Made by a program: the position numbers and the translations under genes
Source: Dysosmobacter sp. Marseille-Q4140
Lineage (GTDB): Bacteria > Bacillota > Clostridia > Oscillospirales > Oscillospiraceae
Assembly: GCA_018228705.1 (NCBI GenBank)
Contig: CP073694.1
Span: 1,426,001-1,490,000 of the forward strand
Length of the DNA: 64,000 bases
Direction: 5' to 3'
Part shown: in pieces, positions 31,072 through 40,480 of the stretch
Numbering within the stretch: the stretch's first letter is position 1
Layout: every line of letters starts with the position of its first letter
Notes under the pieces: model-generated
What the model was told of the DNA's origin: nothing
Seen by the model: the letters and a program-made list of their open reading frames with translations, nothing else
Databases searched by the model: none

Positions 31072-32457
31072 TTACCGGCCGCCGCCGAAAAAGTAGTCGA
31101 ACAGATCGTAGGGATCGTAGCCGCCGTACTGACTGTTGTCCTGGACGGTCTGGTCCTGGTTCTCATTGGCGGCGGTATCGGCCGGGGTGGCGTCCCAGGT
31201 CAGGGACAACGTGATGGTCTCGCCCTGGCGGTACACGGTGAAGGTCACAGTGTCGCCGGCGGAATACTGCTTCTTGACGGCGGTCAGATCCTCCATGGTG
31301 GAGATAGTGGTGTCGTCCACCTTGGTGATCACATCGCCCATCTGGAGTCCCGCCTTCTCTGCGGCGCTGCCCTCCTCCACGGAGTAGACGAACACGCCCT
31401 CGGAGATATCATAGCGGTACTGAGCCGCCATCTGCTCGGTCATGGAGCCGCCGAAGATGCCCAGGTACGGCTTGTTGGTCACGTAGCCGTTGGTCATGAT
31501 GTCCTCGATCATGGCGTACACGTCGTTGATGGGGATGGCGAAGCCCAGGCCCTCTACGGACTCATCGGAGTAGCTGGAGTACTTGGCGGAGACGATGCCT
31601 ACCACCTCGCCGTAGCTGTTCATCAGGGGGCCGCCGGAGTTGCCGGGGTTGATGGAGGCGTCGGTCTGGATCATGTTGAAGGGCGTGCCGTCCACGTTGA
31701 TGGTGCGGTTCACACTGGAGACCATGCCGCCGGACATGGAGAAGGTCAGCTCGCCCAGGGGGTTGCCGATGGCCAGCACGTGGTCACCCACGTTCAGCGT
31801 GCTGCTGTCGCCCAGCGTCACCGCCGGCAGGCCCGTGGCCTCCACCTTGATGACGGCGATGTCATAGTCCTCGTCGCCGCCCACATACAGCGCGTTGTAC
31901 TCATCACCGTTGTACATGGTGACGGTGACGGTGTCGGCGTCCTTGACCACATGGTAGTTGGTGACGATATAGCCGTCCGCCGTCAGCACGAAGCCGGAGC
32001 CGGCAGAAGCGGTCTCCACCGCCTGACCGAAGAAGTTGGTGCCGCTGGTGGCGCTGGTCCGGATGGACACCACGCTGTTGACGGTGGCGGCGTAGACCTC
32101 CGCGTCGCTCATCTCGGTTTTGCCGTCCACCTTGTTGATGGAAACGGTGGTGGCAGGCCGGCTGCTGACATTGATGGAGGTGCCGCTGCCGGACCGGGAG
32201 ATGCCCCAGGCCACGCCGCCGCCCACGGCGCCGCCCAGCAGGGCGCAGCACAGGGCCAGCGCGGTGATCTTCAGGCCCATGCGGTTTTTCTTCACTGGCT
32301 TCATCTCCTGGATGGGCCGCTGAGGCCCGTTCTGATCCTGGAAGGCGCGGAGCTGGTCGTCCACGGAGGGCTGCGCCTCCGCCTGGGGCTCATGGCCGCT
32401 CTCGCTGCCGTCCTTGCGATATGTGTAGTGATACAGATTCTTCTCGTCGTTATACAT
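31072..32457 (-). CDS. HtrA/DegP-like S1C serine protease with PDZ domain
   Basis: 461 aa, anchored by one helix (ITALALCCALLGGAVGGGVAWGI, about 63-85) after a 60-residue cytosolic tail. The catalytic triad is visible: His in VTNYHVV, Asp in DEDYDIAVIKV, Ser in INPGNSGGPLMN. A PDZ domain follows (VEEGSAAEKAGLQMGDVITKVDDTTI), and the C-terminus ends in a Tyr/Asp/Phe-rich tail. It degrades or refolds misfolded envelope proteins outside the membrane. AGGAGG lies 8 nt before the ATG. Confidence 0.95.
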   Translation of the reverse strand: MYNDEKNLYHYTYRKDGSESGHEPQAEAQPSVDDQLRAFQDQNGPQRPIQEMKPVKKNRMGLKITALALCCALLGGAVGGGVAWGISRSGSGTSINVSSRPATTVSINKVDGKTEMSDAEVYAATVNSVVSIRTSATSGTNFFGQAVETASAGSGFVLTADGYIVTNYHVVKDADTVTVTMYNGDEYNALYVGGDEDYDIAVIKVEATGLPAVTLGDSSTLNVGDHVLAIGNPLGELTFSMSGGMVSSVNRTINVDGTPFNMIQTDASINPGNSGGPLMNSYGEVVGIVSAKYSSYSDESVEGLGFAIPINDVYAMIEDIMTNGYVTNKPYLGIFGGSMTEQMAAQYRYDISEGVFVYSVEEGSAAEKAGLQMGDVITKVDDTTISTMEDLTAVKKQYSAGDTVTFTVYRQGETITLSLTWDATPADTAANENQDQTVQDNSQYGGYDPYDLFDYFFGGGR

Positions 32458-32764
32458 ACTCGATTCCTCCTATTGTATCCCGCCGGTCTGCTCATTAGAA
32501 CCGATCATAGCAGGACCCTGTGTCCAATGTGTGACAAAAGTTTGTCTGGATTTTAAATGGTCCGTGAGAGCGGATCCGGTTCTCGGTGTCCCTCTCTTAA
32601 CCTTTGGTCACAGTATAAAAGCGGCAACTTAAAAAAGTCTGAAAGGTTTTTAAAGAAACTTTGAACATCGGGAAAACAGAAAAAAGCGAAAGGCGGTTTT
32701 CCCCGGCGGAAAGCTGTGGTATGATAGACCTGATCAAAACACCCCGTAAAAAGGAGCGCTTGCC
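32458..32764. other. divergent promoter region between htrA and the FAD oxidoreductase gene
   Basis: No gene. On the minus strand an extended -10 (TGCTATGAT, ending at 32504) without a good -35 could serve htrA. On the plus strand TATGAT (32720-32725), 17 nt after TTTTCC, could serve the FAD gene. Confidence 0.45.
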
Positions 32765-34366
32765 TTGCTGAAGATCGAATCCCTCAAACTGCCCCCCGGC
32801 GCCGGCATGGCGGAGCTGAGCGCCGCCGCGGCCCGGCTGCTGCGGGTGCGGGAAAAAGACCTGGAGCGCCTGACGGTCCTGCGCCGCAGCGTGGACGCCC
32901 GGGAGGACGTGTCCGTGGTGTACACCGTGGCCGCCGCCGTGAAGGACGAGGCCGCCGTGCTGCGCCGCTGCCGCAGCAAAAAGATCACCCGGCTGATCCC
33001 CGCCCCGGCATACGCGCCGCCCCCCCCCCCCCCGGCGGTGCCGCCGGTGGTGGTGGGTGCGGGACCCGCGGGTCTTTTCGCCGCGTGGGTCCTGGCCCGG
33101 GCCGGACTGCGGCCCATCCTGCTGGAGCGCGGAAAGGCCGTGGAGGACCGGAAGGCCGATGTGGAGCGTTTCTGGTCCACCGGGGAGCTGGATGTCACCA
33201 GCAACGTCCAGTTCGGCGAGGGCGGCGCCGGGGCCTTCTCCGACGGGAAGCTGAACACCGGCACAAAGGACCTGCGCCACCGCTTCATTTTGGAGACATT
33301 GGTCCGCTGCGGCGCGCCGGAGGACATCCTCATCGACGCCAAGCCCCACGTGGGCACCGACTACCTCCACATCGCCCTGAAAAATCTCCGGCGGGAGCTG
33401 CTGGAGCTGGGGGCGGACATCCGCTTTGAGAGCCGCCTCTCGGACCTGACCACGGAGGACGGCGCGTTGACGGCGGTAACGGCGGAAGGCCCGGAGGGGG
33501 CCTATTCCCTGCCCTGCCGCCGCCTGATCCTCTGCCCCGGCCACTCCGCCCGGGACACCTTCCAGATGCTCCTCGGCCGGGGCGCGGCCATGGAGGCCAA
33601 GCCCTTCGCCGTGGGCGTGCGGATCGAGCACCGCCAGGCGGACTGCGACGCCGCTCAGTACCGGCGCTTCGCCGGGCACCCGGGGCTCCCGGCCTCCACC
33701 TACAAGCTCTCCTGCCACCTGCCGGACGGCCGGGGCGTATTCTCCTTCTGCGTCTGCCCCGGCGGCGAGGTGGTGGCCGCCGCCTCGGAGCAGGACCGGG
33801 TGGTCACCAACGGCATGAGCGAATACGCCCGGGACAGGGAGAACATCAACGGTGCCATGCTGGTGGGCGTCACGCCGGCGGATTTCGGCGGCGAGGGCCC
33901 CCTGGCGGGCATCGCCTTCCAGCGCCGGCTGGAGGAGGCCGCCTTCACCTTGGGCGGCGGGGGCTTCCGGGCCCCGGCCCAGCGGGTGGAGGACTTCCTG
34001 GCCCATCGCCCCTCCACAGGCCCCGGCCGGGTCAGGCCCAGCTACCGCCCCGGCGTCACCTGGTGCAGCCTGTGGGACTGCCTTCCTCCCTTCGTGGCGG
34101 AGGCCCTGGCCCAGGCGCTGCCGCTGCTGGGGCAGAAGCTCCGGGGCTACGACAATCCCGACGCCGTGCTGACGGCGGTGGAGAGCCGGTCCTCCTCTCC
34201 GGTGCGCATCGTCCGGGATGAGACATATCAATCCTCTCTCCGGGGGCTGTACCCATGCGGGGAGGGCGCCGGCTATGCCGGCGGCATCCTCTCCGCCGCG
34301 GCGGACGGCATGCGCTGCGCGGAGCAAGTCTATGCTATTTACAAAAAGGAGCTGAACCAACCATGA
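32765..34366 (+). CDS. NAD(P)/FAD-dependent oxidoreductase (COG2509 type)
   Basis: 533 aa. An N-terminal domain (1-80, with LRRSVDAREDVSVVYTVA), a Pro-rich hinge (APPPPPPAVPP) and a Rossmann FAD-binding site, VVVGAGPAGLFAAWVLARAGLRPILLERG (about 98-125). Then VQFGEGGAGAFSDGKLNTG, the family signature, and GLYPCGEGAGYAGGILSAAADGMR at the C-terminus. Substrate unknown; family members are called uncharacterised FAD-dependent dehydrogenases. The start is TTG (32765), with AAGGAG 9 nt upstream. The hinge is encoded by a run of 14 C (33020-33033), where slippage would shift the frame. The stop overlaps the next gene (ATGA). Confidence 0.9.
   Translation: MLKIESLKLPPGAGMAELSAAAARLLRVREKDLERLTVLRRSVDAREDVSVVYTVAAAVKDEAAVLRRCRSKKITRLIPAPAYAPPPPPPAVPPVVVGAGPAGLFAAWVLARAGLRPILLERGKAVEDRKADVERFWSTGELDVTSNVQFGEGGAGAFSDGKLNTGTKDLRHRFILETLVRCGAPEDILIDAKPHVGTDYLHIALKNLRRELLELGADIRFESRLSDLTTEDGALTAVTAEGPEGAYSLPCRRLILCPGHSARDTFQMLLGRGAAMEAKPFAVGVRIEHRQADCDAAQYRRFAGHPGLPASTYKLSCHLPDGRGVFSFCVCPGGEVVAAASEQDRVVTNGMSEYARDRENINGAMLVGVTPADFGGEGPLAGIAFQRRLEEAAFTLGGGGFRAPAQRVEDFLAHRPSTGPGRVRPSYRPGVTWCSLWDCLPPFVAEALAQALPLLGQKLRGYDNPDAVLTAVESRSSSPVRIVRDETYQSSLRGLYPCGEGAGYAGGILSAAADGMRCAEQVYAIYKKELNQP
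33020..33033 (+). repeat. homopolymer tract of 14 C within a coding sequence
   Basis: C14 encodes the Pro run between the N-terminal domain and the FAD domain. A gain or loss of one base would stop production of a full-length protein. Confidence 0.85.
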
Positions 34367-35334
34367 GCCGTGATCTCTGCATCTATCTGGAATTCCTCAC
34401 CGAGGCTCACAAGGACCAGATCCGCCAAGCCGCGAAGGAGGCGGGCTTCGTCCCCCACTTCTTCGATCTGGACCAGTTCGAGGAGGCCAAAGCCTGCGTC
34501 CAGCACTGCGAAGTCCTCTACGCCCACTCCCCGGAGCTGCTGCGGACCGCCCCCGCCTCTTTGAAGTGGTACTGCTGCTCCTTCGCCGGGATCGACCCCT
34601 ACTGCAAGGACCCCACTCTCTTCGCCAACCCCAACTGTCTCATGACCAACTCCAACGTCTACGGCGTCACCATCGCCGAGCACGTGGTCATGGTCACGCT
34701 GATGCTGCTGCGGCGGATGCCGGAGTACGAGGCCGTGGTCCGCGGCCATGGCTGGTCCAACCAGCTGGCGGTCCGGTCCATCCGGGACAACACCTTCACC
34801 ATTCTGGGCACCGGCGACATCGGCGTCAACACAGCGGAGCGGCTGCGGGGCATGGGCGCCGCCCACATCCTGGGCCTCAGCCGCAGCGGCCGGCCTCACC
34901 CGGCCTTTGACGAGGTGCGGCCCATCGCGGACCTGGACGCGGTGCTGCCTCAGACGAAGATCCTCATTATGGGCCTGCCCAGCACGCCGGAGACCTACCA
35001 CATCCTGAATCGGGAGCGGATCGCCCTGCTGAGCGCCGACGCCATCGTCATCAACGTGGGCCGGGGCACCGCCGTGGAGCAGGCCCCCTTGATCGAGGCC
35101 CTGAACAGCGGCAGGCTGGCCGGCGCCGCCCTGGACGTCATGGACCCGGAGCCGCTGCCCAAGGACGATCCCCTGTGGGACGCCCGGAACATCATCCTGA
35201 CCCCCCACGTCTCCGGCAACATGACCCTGGGCTACACCTGCGACCGCAACGTGGAGCTGTTCTGCGCCGACCTGCGCAGCTACGCCGCGGGCCGTCCTCT
35301 GGCAGGCCTCGTGGACCGAAAGCGGGGCTATTAA
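34363..35334 (+). CDS. D-isomer-specific 2-hydroxyacid dehydrogenase family protein
   Basis: 323 aa. NAD(P)-dependent reduction of a 2-oxoacid. Visible: TNSNVYGVTIAEHVVMVTLMLLRR, the nucleotide-binding TILGTGDIGVNTAERLRGMGA, NVGRGTAVEQAPLIEALNSGRLAGAALDVMDPEPLPKDDPLW (Arg/Glu region) and LTPHVSGN (catalytic His). Start at ATG 34363, overlapping the FAD oxidoreductase stop; the upstream in-frame extension lies inside that gene. Substrate not predictable. Confidence 0.93.
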   Translation: MSRDLCIYLEFLTEAHKDQIRQAAKEAGFVPHFFDLDQFEEAKACVQHCEVLYAHSPELLRTAPASLKWYCCSFAGIDPYCKDPTLFANPNCLMTNSNVYGVTIAEHVVMVTLMLLRRMPEYEAVVRGHGWSNQLAVRSIRDNTFTILGTGDIGVNTAERLRGMGAAHILGLSRSGRPHPAFDEVRPIADLDAVLPQTKILIMGLPSTPETYHILNRERIALLSADAIVINVGRGTAVEQAPLIEALNSGRLAGAALDVMDPEPLPKDDPLWDARNIILTPHVSGNMTLGYTCDRNVELFCADLRSYAAGRPLAGLVDRKRGY

Positions 35335-35404
35335 GCCTTCGCGTCCTCTGGCACATCTCCGGACCGCATCCATCCATAAACTCTCATAGAAAGGAACACG
35401 ACCC

Positions 35405-36589
35405 ATGAACAATTTTACCTTCTACGCTCCCACCCTCTTCGCCTTCGGCGACGGCGAGGAGAAGAACACCGGCGCCCTGGTGCGCCGCTTCGGCGGCACG
35501 AAGGTGCTGCTGGTCACCGGCGGCGGCTCCGTCCGGCGCAACGGCGCCTACGACGCCGTCACCGCCTCCCTGACCGAGGCCGGCATCCCCTTTGAGGAGC
35601 TCTCCGGCGTCCAGGCCAACCCCCGCAGCGGCAAGGTCTACGAGGGCATCGACCTGGTCCGGCGCACCGGCGCGGACTTCCTGCTGGCCCTGGGCGGCGG
35701 CAGCGTCATCGACACCGCCAAGGCCATCGGCTTCGGCGCTGGGTACGACGGGGATTTCTGGGACTTCTTCACCGGCAAGGCCAAGATCGAGTCCACGCTG
35801 CCGGTGGGCGTGGTGCTGACCATCTCCGCCGCCGGCAGCGAGGGCTCCGACAGCTGCGTCATCACCCAGGAGGCGGGCAACCTGAAGTGGGGCTGCCCCA
35901 AGACCGACGTAATCCGTCCCAAGTTCTCCATCCTCAATCCCCGGTTCACCTGCTCCCTGCCGGCCTACCAGACCGCCAGCGGCGCCGTGGACATGATGGC
36001 CCACATTATGGAGCGCTACTTCTCCAACACGCCGGACGTGGGCCTGACGGACCGGCTGTGCGAGGCGCTGATGAAAACCATTCTGGACGCCGCTCCCAAG
36101 GCCCTGGCGGACCCCAACGACTACGCCGCCCGGGCGGACCTGATGTGGGCAGGCATGCTGGCCCACAACAACTCCTGCGGCGTGGGCCGGGACCAGGACT
36201 GGGCCAGCCACCAGATCGAGCACGAGCTCTCCGCCTTCTACGACTGCGCCCACGGCGCGGGCCTGGCGGTGGTGCTGCCCGCCTGGATGGAGTACGTCCT
36301 GCCCCACGATCCCATGCGTCTGGCCCAGTTCGCGGTCCGGGTGTTCGGCTGTGAGATGGATTTCGCCGCCCCCGAGCGCACCGCCCGGGAGGGCATTGAG
36401 CGGCTGTGCCTGTTCTTCCACTCCCTGGGTATGCCCATCACCTTTGAGGAACTGGGCGCCGACGCCAAGGACATCCCCGCCATGGTGGCCCACCGGGCGG
36501 AGAAGCCGGGCGGCTTCCCCTTCGGCGGCTTCGTGAAGATCCAGCCCGCCGACATGGAGGCCATTCTCCGTCTGGCCGCGGGCCTGTAA
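35405..36589 (+). CDS. iron-containing alcohol dehydrogenase (butanol dehydrogenase-like)
   Basis: 394 aa. NAD(P)H-dependent aldehyde reduction. NAD-binding GGGSVIDTAKAIGFG (about 97-111), then metal ligands in the C-terminal helical domain: Asp in ASGAVDMMAHIMERYF with H, GVGRDQDWASHQIEHELSAFYDCAHGAGLAVVLPAWMEY (His ligands). Closest in pattern to YugJ/BdhA-type enzymes. AAAGGAAC before the ATG. Last gene before a convergent terminator; probably in one transcript with the hydroxyacid dehydrogenase 70 bp upstream. Confidence 0.94.
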   Translation: MNNFTFYAPTLFAFGDGEEKNTGALVRRFGGTKVLLVTGGGSVRRNGAYDAVTASLTEAGIPFEELSGVQANPRSGKVYEGIDLVRRTGADFLLALGGGSVIDTAKAIGFGAGYDGDFWDFFTGKAKIESTLPVGVVLTISAAGSEGSDSCVITQEAGNLKWGCPKTDVIRPKFSILNPRFTCSLPAYQTASGAVDMMAHIMERYFSNTPDVGLTDRLCEALMKTILDAAPKALADPNDYAARADLMWAGMLAHNNSCGVGRDQDWASHQIEHELSAFYDCAHGAGLAVVLPAWMEYVLPHDPMRLAQFAVRVFGCEMDFAAPERTAREGIERLCLFFHSLGMPITFEELGADAKDIPAMVAHRAEKPGGFPFGGFVKIQPADMEAILRLAAGL

Positions 36590-36602
36590 ATCCCAAAATA
36601 AA

Positions 36603-36635
36603 AGCGCCCCGGGAGCAAATTGCTCCCGGGGCGCT
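36603..36635. terminator. convergent terminator
   Basis: AGCGCCCCGGGAGCA pairs perfectly with TGCTCCCGGGGCGCT around AAT, between the dehydrogenase and MATE genes. Confidence 0.8.
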
Positions 36636-36659
36636 GTTCGGTTTTTTTCAGCGGTCCGT

Positions 36660-38009
36660 TTATTCCGTCAGGCCCATGGTCTCCCACCGGTGTCCCCGGA
36701 AGCGGATGACAAAAAGCACCGCCCGGAAGATCCAGTCGAAGAACATGGCCATCCAGATGCCCAGCACGCCGAAGCCCCAGGCCCGGGCCATCAGCACGCC
36801 CAGGCCCACCCGCAGCGTCCACATGGACACGGTGGACACCGCCAGGGTGAAGCGGGTGTCCCCCGCAGCCCGCAGGGCCTGGGGCAGGGTGAAGGCGGCG
36901 GGCCAGATGAGGATGCCGAAACCGCCGTGCATCCAGATGATCTTGCGGGCGTAGTCCGCCGCCTCCGGCGAGACGTTGTAGATCCGCAGGATCACCGGCA
37001 TCAGCAGCCACAGCAGCACGATGGTGGCCGTCATATAGATGTAAGCGCTTTTCATGAGCTTTTTGGTGTAATACCGGGCCTTTTTGTAGCTGCCCGCGCC
37101 GATGCAGCGGGACACCACCGTCACGATGCCAAGGCCCAGCGCCGTACCCGCCACGCACTGAAATCCGGCGATGGTATTGCCGATGGCGTTGGCCGCCACC
37201 GAGGCGGTGCCCAGCACCGACACCGTGGACAGCAGCAGGATCTTGCCCAGCTGGAACATGCTGTTCTCCAGGCCGTTGGGCACGCCGAAGCGCAGGATGT
37301 TCCGGACCACATAGCGGTCGTGGCGGAGGGTGAAGCGGGAGATCTTCAGCGGCAGGTCCGGCCGGCGCAGCAGCACCACCATGGCTGCCGCGGCAAAGAT
37401 CCGGGATACCAGGGTGGGCCAGGCCACGCCCTCCACCTCCATGCCCACGGCGAAGATCAAGATGGCGTTGCCCGCCACATTGATGGCATTCATGATCAGA
37501 GACACCCACATGGAGATGCCGGAGTTGCCCATGACCCGGAACAGCGCCGCCCCGGCGCTGTAAATGGCCAGGAATGGGGTGGACGCCTCCACGATCAGGA
37601 AGTAGGTGTTGGCGTAGGCCGCCACATCCGGCTCCACCTGGCCGAACACCACGCCCAGGATGAAGCCCTTTCCCAGATAGAAGCAAAGGGTCACCACCAG
37701 GGAGATCTCCCCCATGAACAGCAGCAGCTGCTGGCCCGAGTGACCTGCCTTGTCCGGCTCCCGCCGTCCCAGGTACTGCCCCGCGATGACCGCGCCGCCG
37801 GTTGCCAAGGCCGCGAAGGCGTTGACCAGCAGCACGTTCACCGTGTCCACCAGAGATACGGCGGACATGGCCGCCTCGCCCACCTGGGCCACCATCAGCG
37901 AATCCGAAAGTCCCACGGTAATAGCCAGCAGCTGCTCGATCACCAGGGGGAGCACCAGCCTCCGCAGATCTTTCGCAGTAAAGTCCACACTGAATTGCTT
38001 GTTTTCCAA
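36660..38009 (-). CDS. MATE family efflux transporter
   Basis: 449 aa, 12 membrane helices in two related halves. Starts KDLRRLVLPLVIEQLLAITVGLSDSLMVAQVGEAAMSAVSLVDTVN, the standard MATE N-terminus; the second half begins NILRFGVPNGLENSMFQLGKILL. Exports cationic drugs or metabolites using an ion gradient. It follows the AraC regulator gene by 22 nt on the same strand, so it is probably controlled by it. Confidence 0.94.
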   Translation of the reverse strand: MENKQFSVDFTAKDLRRLVLPLVIEQLLAITVGLSDSLMVAQVGEAAMSAVSLVDTVNVLLVNAFAALATGGAVIAGQYLGRREPDKAGHSGQQLLLFMGEISLVVTLCFYLGKGFILGVVFGQVEPDVAAYANTYFLIVEASTPFLAIYSAGAALFRVMGNSGISMWVSLIMNAINVAGNAILIFAVGMEVEGVAWPTLVSRIFAAAAMVVLLRRPDLPLKISRFTLRHDRYVVRNILRFGVPNGLENSMFQLGKILLLSTVSVLGTASVAANAIGNTIAGFQCVAGTALGLGIVTVVSRCIGAGSYKKARYYTKKLMKSAYIYMTATIVLLWLLMPVILRIYNVSPEAADYARKIIWMHGGFGILIWPAAFTLPQALRAAGDTRFTLAVSTVSMWTLRVGLGVLMARAWGFGVLGIWMAMFFDWIFRAVLFVIRFRGHRWETMGLTE

Positions 38010-38031
38010 AGTCCTTTGTTCCTCTTTTCTC

Positions 38032-38880
38032 TTACCGGAATTCCCGGGGGCTCATGTGGAAGGTATTCTGGAAGGCCCGCAGGAAGGTGGAGTAATCGCC
38101 AAAGCCCGCCTGCTCCGCCGCCTTCATCACCGGCACCCCGGCGCGGATCAGTTCCCCCGCCCGCAGCAGCCGCTTCTGACTGATGTACTGGTGGAGGGTG
38201 TAGCCGGTGACGGCCTTGAACCGGTGCATGAGATAGTACCGGCTAATGTAGAACTTCCCCGCCAGGGCGTCCACCGTCAGCTCCTCCTCCAGGTGCCTGG
38301 CGATATAGCGCAGGACCTCCTCCATCTTGGCGTCCAGGCGGTAGCTGTCCCGCTGGTCCTGGGCGGTCCGGTCCCGGAGGATGTCCCGGTTCACGGCGAT
38401 CAGCAGCTGCTGGCAGAGGGTGTCCGCCATGCGGCCGGCGCCAAACTCCCGCTCCCGCAGGGCCTGCTCCATCCGCTGGATGTGATCCATGTACCAAAGC
38501 CGCCGCTCCGCTCCAAAGCGCAGCAGGTGGAACCCCCGCTCCCGGGCGGTGGAAAAGCAGGTATCCAGCGCCTCGCCGGGGTCGGACCGGCTCTCCAGCC
38601 ACTCCCGGCCCAGCCACACCACCACCCGCTCATAGGGCTCCGTCGGGTCGATCATGGGCCGGTGGATCAGGTCCCGCCCTACCAGCAGCATATCCCAGGG
38701 CTGGAGGAAATAGGTGACGCCCTCCACCACATAGGTGACCTTGCCGCCCAGCAGCAAAATCAGCTTGTCAAACTCATGGTAATGATAGTCCAGCTTCTGG
38801 GCCCGGCTGTCCTTGAGATGAAACAGGCGGAAATCCTCATGGAGATATCCCCGCTTTCCGATCTCGCTGCGGTCCAGCAT
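38032..38880 (-). CDS. AraC family transcriptional regulator
   Basis: 282 aa. The N-terminal cupin sensor (DYHYHEFDKLILLLGGKVTYVVEGVTYFLQPWDMLLVGRDLIHRPM, about 30-80) and a C-terminal double HTH (RHLEEELTVDALAGKFYISRYYLMHRFKAVTGYTLHQYISQKRLLRAGELI...AEQAGFGDYSTFLRAFQNTFHMSPREFR). Likely activates the co-transcribed MATE pump; the ligand is unknown. Confidence 0.93.
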   Translation of the reverse strand: MLDRSEIGKRGYLHEDFRLFHLKDSRAQKLDYHYHEFDKLILLLGGKVTYVVEGVTYFLQPWDMLLVGRDLIHRPMIDPTEPYERVVVWLGREWLESRSDPGEALDTCFSTARERGFHLLRFGAERRLWYMDHIQRMEQALREREFGAGRMADTLCQQLLIAVNRDILRDRTAQDQRDSYRLDAKMEEVLRYIARHLEEELTVDALAGKFYISRYYLMHRFKAVTGYTLHQYISQKRLLRAGELIRAGVPVMKAAEQAGFGDYSTFLRAFQNTFHMSPREFR

Positions 38881-39018
38881 GGCGCCGCCCCCCTTCCCCT
38901 TTGCAATGTCATTTTATCATACCGCACTTTTTGCCGTTCCTCAATGGAGTTTTTCACAAAAGTGCGCATTTTTTGGCCTGCTGTTCCGGAAAGTTTTGTA
39001 CCGGACCCGGCTTTCTGA

Positions 39019-39047
39019 TTGCCAATCACCGCCGGGTCTGGTATACT
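39019..39047 (+). promoter_or_regulatory. promoter of thyA-folA
   Basis: TTGCCA (39019-39024), a 17-nt spacer and TATACT (39042-39047), 33 nt before the thyA ATG. Confidence 0.75.
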
Positions 39048-39079
39048 GTGAGAAATGTCGAGATCAAGGAGGTGGCTCC

Positions 39080-39910
39080 ATGAGCCGCGCCGATGAACTG
39101 TTTTTGCAAAACTGCCGGGAGATCCTCTCCACCGGTGTCTGGGACACCGATCTGCCTGTCCGTCCCCGGTGGGAAGACGGCACCCCCGCCCACACCATCA
39201 AGAAATTCGGCATCGTCAACCGCTATGACCTCCGCTCGGAGTTCCCCATCCTGACCCTGCGCCGGACCTATTGGAAGACGGCGGTGGATGAGCTGCTGTG
39301 GATCTGGCAGAAGAAGTCCAACAACATCCGCGACCTGAACGCCAAGATCTGGGACCAGTGGGCCGACGAGACCGGCTCCATCGGCAAGGCCTATGGCTAC
39401 CAGCTGGCCGTGAAGCACATCTACCCCGAGGGCGAGATGGACCAGGTGGACCGGGTGCTGTACGACCTGAAGCACAATCCCGCCTCCCGCCGGATCATGA
39501 CCAACATCTACAACTTTCAGGACCTCCACGAGATGCACCTCTACCCCTGCGCCTACTCCATGACCTTCAACGTCTCTGGAAACGTCCTCAACGCCATTTT
39601 GAACCAGCGCAGCCAGGACATGCTGGCCGCCAACAACTGGAACGTGGTGCAGTACGCCGTTCTGGTCCATATGCTGGCTCAGGTCAGCGGCCTGGTGCCC
39701 GGCGAGCTGGTCCACGTGATCGCCGACGCCCACATCTACGACCGCCACGTGCCCATCATAGAGAAGATGCTCACCCAGGTCCCCGCCCCGGCGCCGGTGT
39801 TCCACATGGACCCCACCGTGACGGATTTCTACGCCTTTACCCGGGACAGCTTCTCTCTGGAGGGCTACACACCCGCCCCCTTTGAGGACAAGATCCCCAT
39901 TGCCATTTAA
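39080..39910 (+). CDS. thyA: thymidylate synthase
   Basis: 276 aa. Converts dUMP to dTMP with methylene-tetrahydrofolate, producing dihydrofolate. Visible: RTYWKTAVDELLWIWQ, RRIMTNIYNF, the catalytic Cys in LYPCAYSMTF (a variant of the common PPCH), LNQRSQDMLAANNWNVVQYAVL (RS-x-D and Asn of the dUMP site), and HVIADAHIYDRHV. ATG 39080 has AGGAGG 7 nt upstream. Followed 12 nt later by folA, which recycles the dihydrofolate it makes. Confidence 0.97.
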   Translation: MSRADELFLQNCREILSTGVWDTDLPVRPRWEDGTPAHTIKKFGIVNRYDLRSEFPILTLRRTYWKTAVDELLWIWQKKSNNIRDLNAKIWDQWADETGSIGKAYGYQLAVKHIYPEGEMDQVDRVLYDLKHNPASRRIMTNIYNFQDLHEMHLYPCAYSMTFNVSGNVLNAILNQRSQDMLAANNWNVVQYAVLVHMLAQVSGLVPGELVHVIADAHIYDRHVPIIEKMLTQVPAPAPVFHMDPTVTDFYAFTRDSFSLEGYTPAPFEDKIPIAI

Positions 39911-39922
39911 GGAGGGACCGAT

Positions 39923-40414
39923 ATGAACGCCATCGTGGTGGTGGACCGGAACTGGGCCATCGGAAAGGACAACGCCCTGCTGTTCTCCCTGCCCACGGAT
40001 ATGAAGCGCTTCCGCTCCCTGACCTTGGGCGGCACGGTGCTGCTGGGCCGCAAGACCCTGGACACCTTCCCAGGCGGCCGGCCTCTGCCGGGCCGGCGAA
40101 ACATCGTCCTCACCCGGGACCCCGCCTTTCAGCGGGAGGGTGTGGAGGCCTTCACCTCCCTGGCCGACGCCCTGGCCGCGGGAGCGGACCCGGAGCACCT
40201 GTGGGTCATCGGCGGCGGCAGCGTCTATACCGCTCTGCTCAGCCGCTGCAAGCGGGTATACCTGACGAAGGTGGACGCCGCCGCAGAGGGCGCCGACACC
40301 TTCTTCCCCAACCTGGACAAGCTGCCCGGCTGGGAGGTGGAAACTGTCAGCGAGCCCGTGGAGGAGAACGGCTTGACTTTCCGGTTCATCGAGTATATCA
40401 ACAAAAACATCTGA
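39923..40414 (+). CDS. folA: dihydrofolate reductase
   Basis: 163 aa. Reduces dihydrofolate with NADPH. MNAIVVVDRNWAIGKDNALLFSLPTDMKRFRSLT (substrate pocket with Asp27-equivalent), GGTVLLGRKTLDTFPGGRPLPGRRNIVLTRD (NADPH binding), HLWVIGGGSVYTALL. Follows thyA in an operon, with AAGGAGGG upstream of its ATG. Confidence 0.97.
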   Translation: MNAIVVVDRNWAIGKDNALLFSLPTDMKRFRSLTLGGTVLLGRKTLDTFPGGRPLPGRRNIVLTRDPAFQREGVEAFTSLADALAAGADPEHLWVIGGGSVYTALLSRCKRVYLTKVDAAAEGADTFFPNLDKLPGWEVETVSEPVEENGLTFRFIEYINKNI

Positions 40415-40429
40415 ATGATGCAGAAAACC

Positions 40430-40456
40430 GCCCGCCGGGGAAATTCCCCGGCGGGC
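40430..40456. terminator. hairpin after folA
   Basis: GCCCGCCGGGGAA pairs with TTCCCCGGCGGGC; there is no clear T run, so termination is tentative. Confidence 0.5.
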
Positions 40457-40480
40457 AATCTGTTCGTTTGTCTGTTACAT

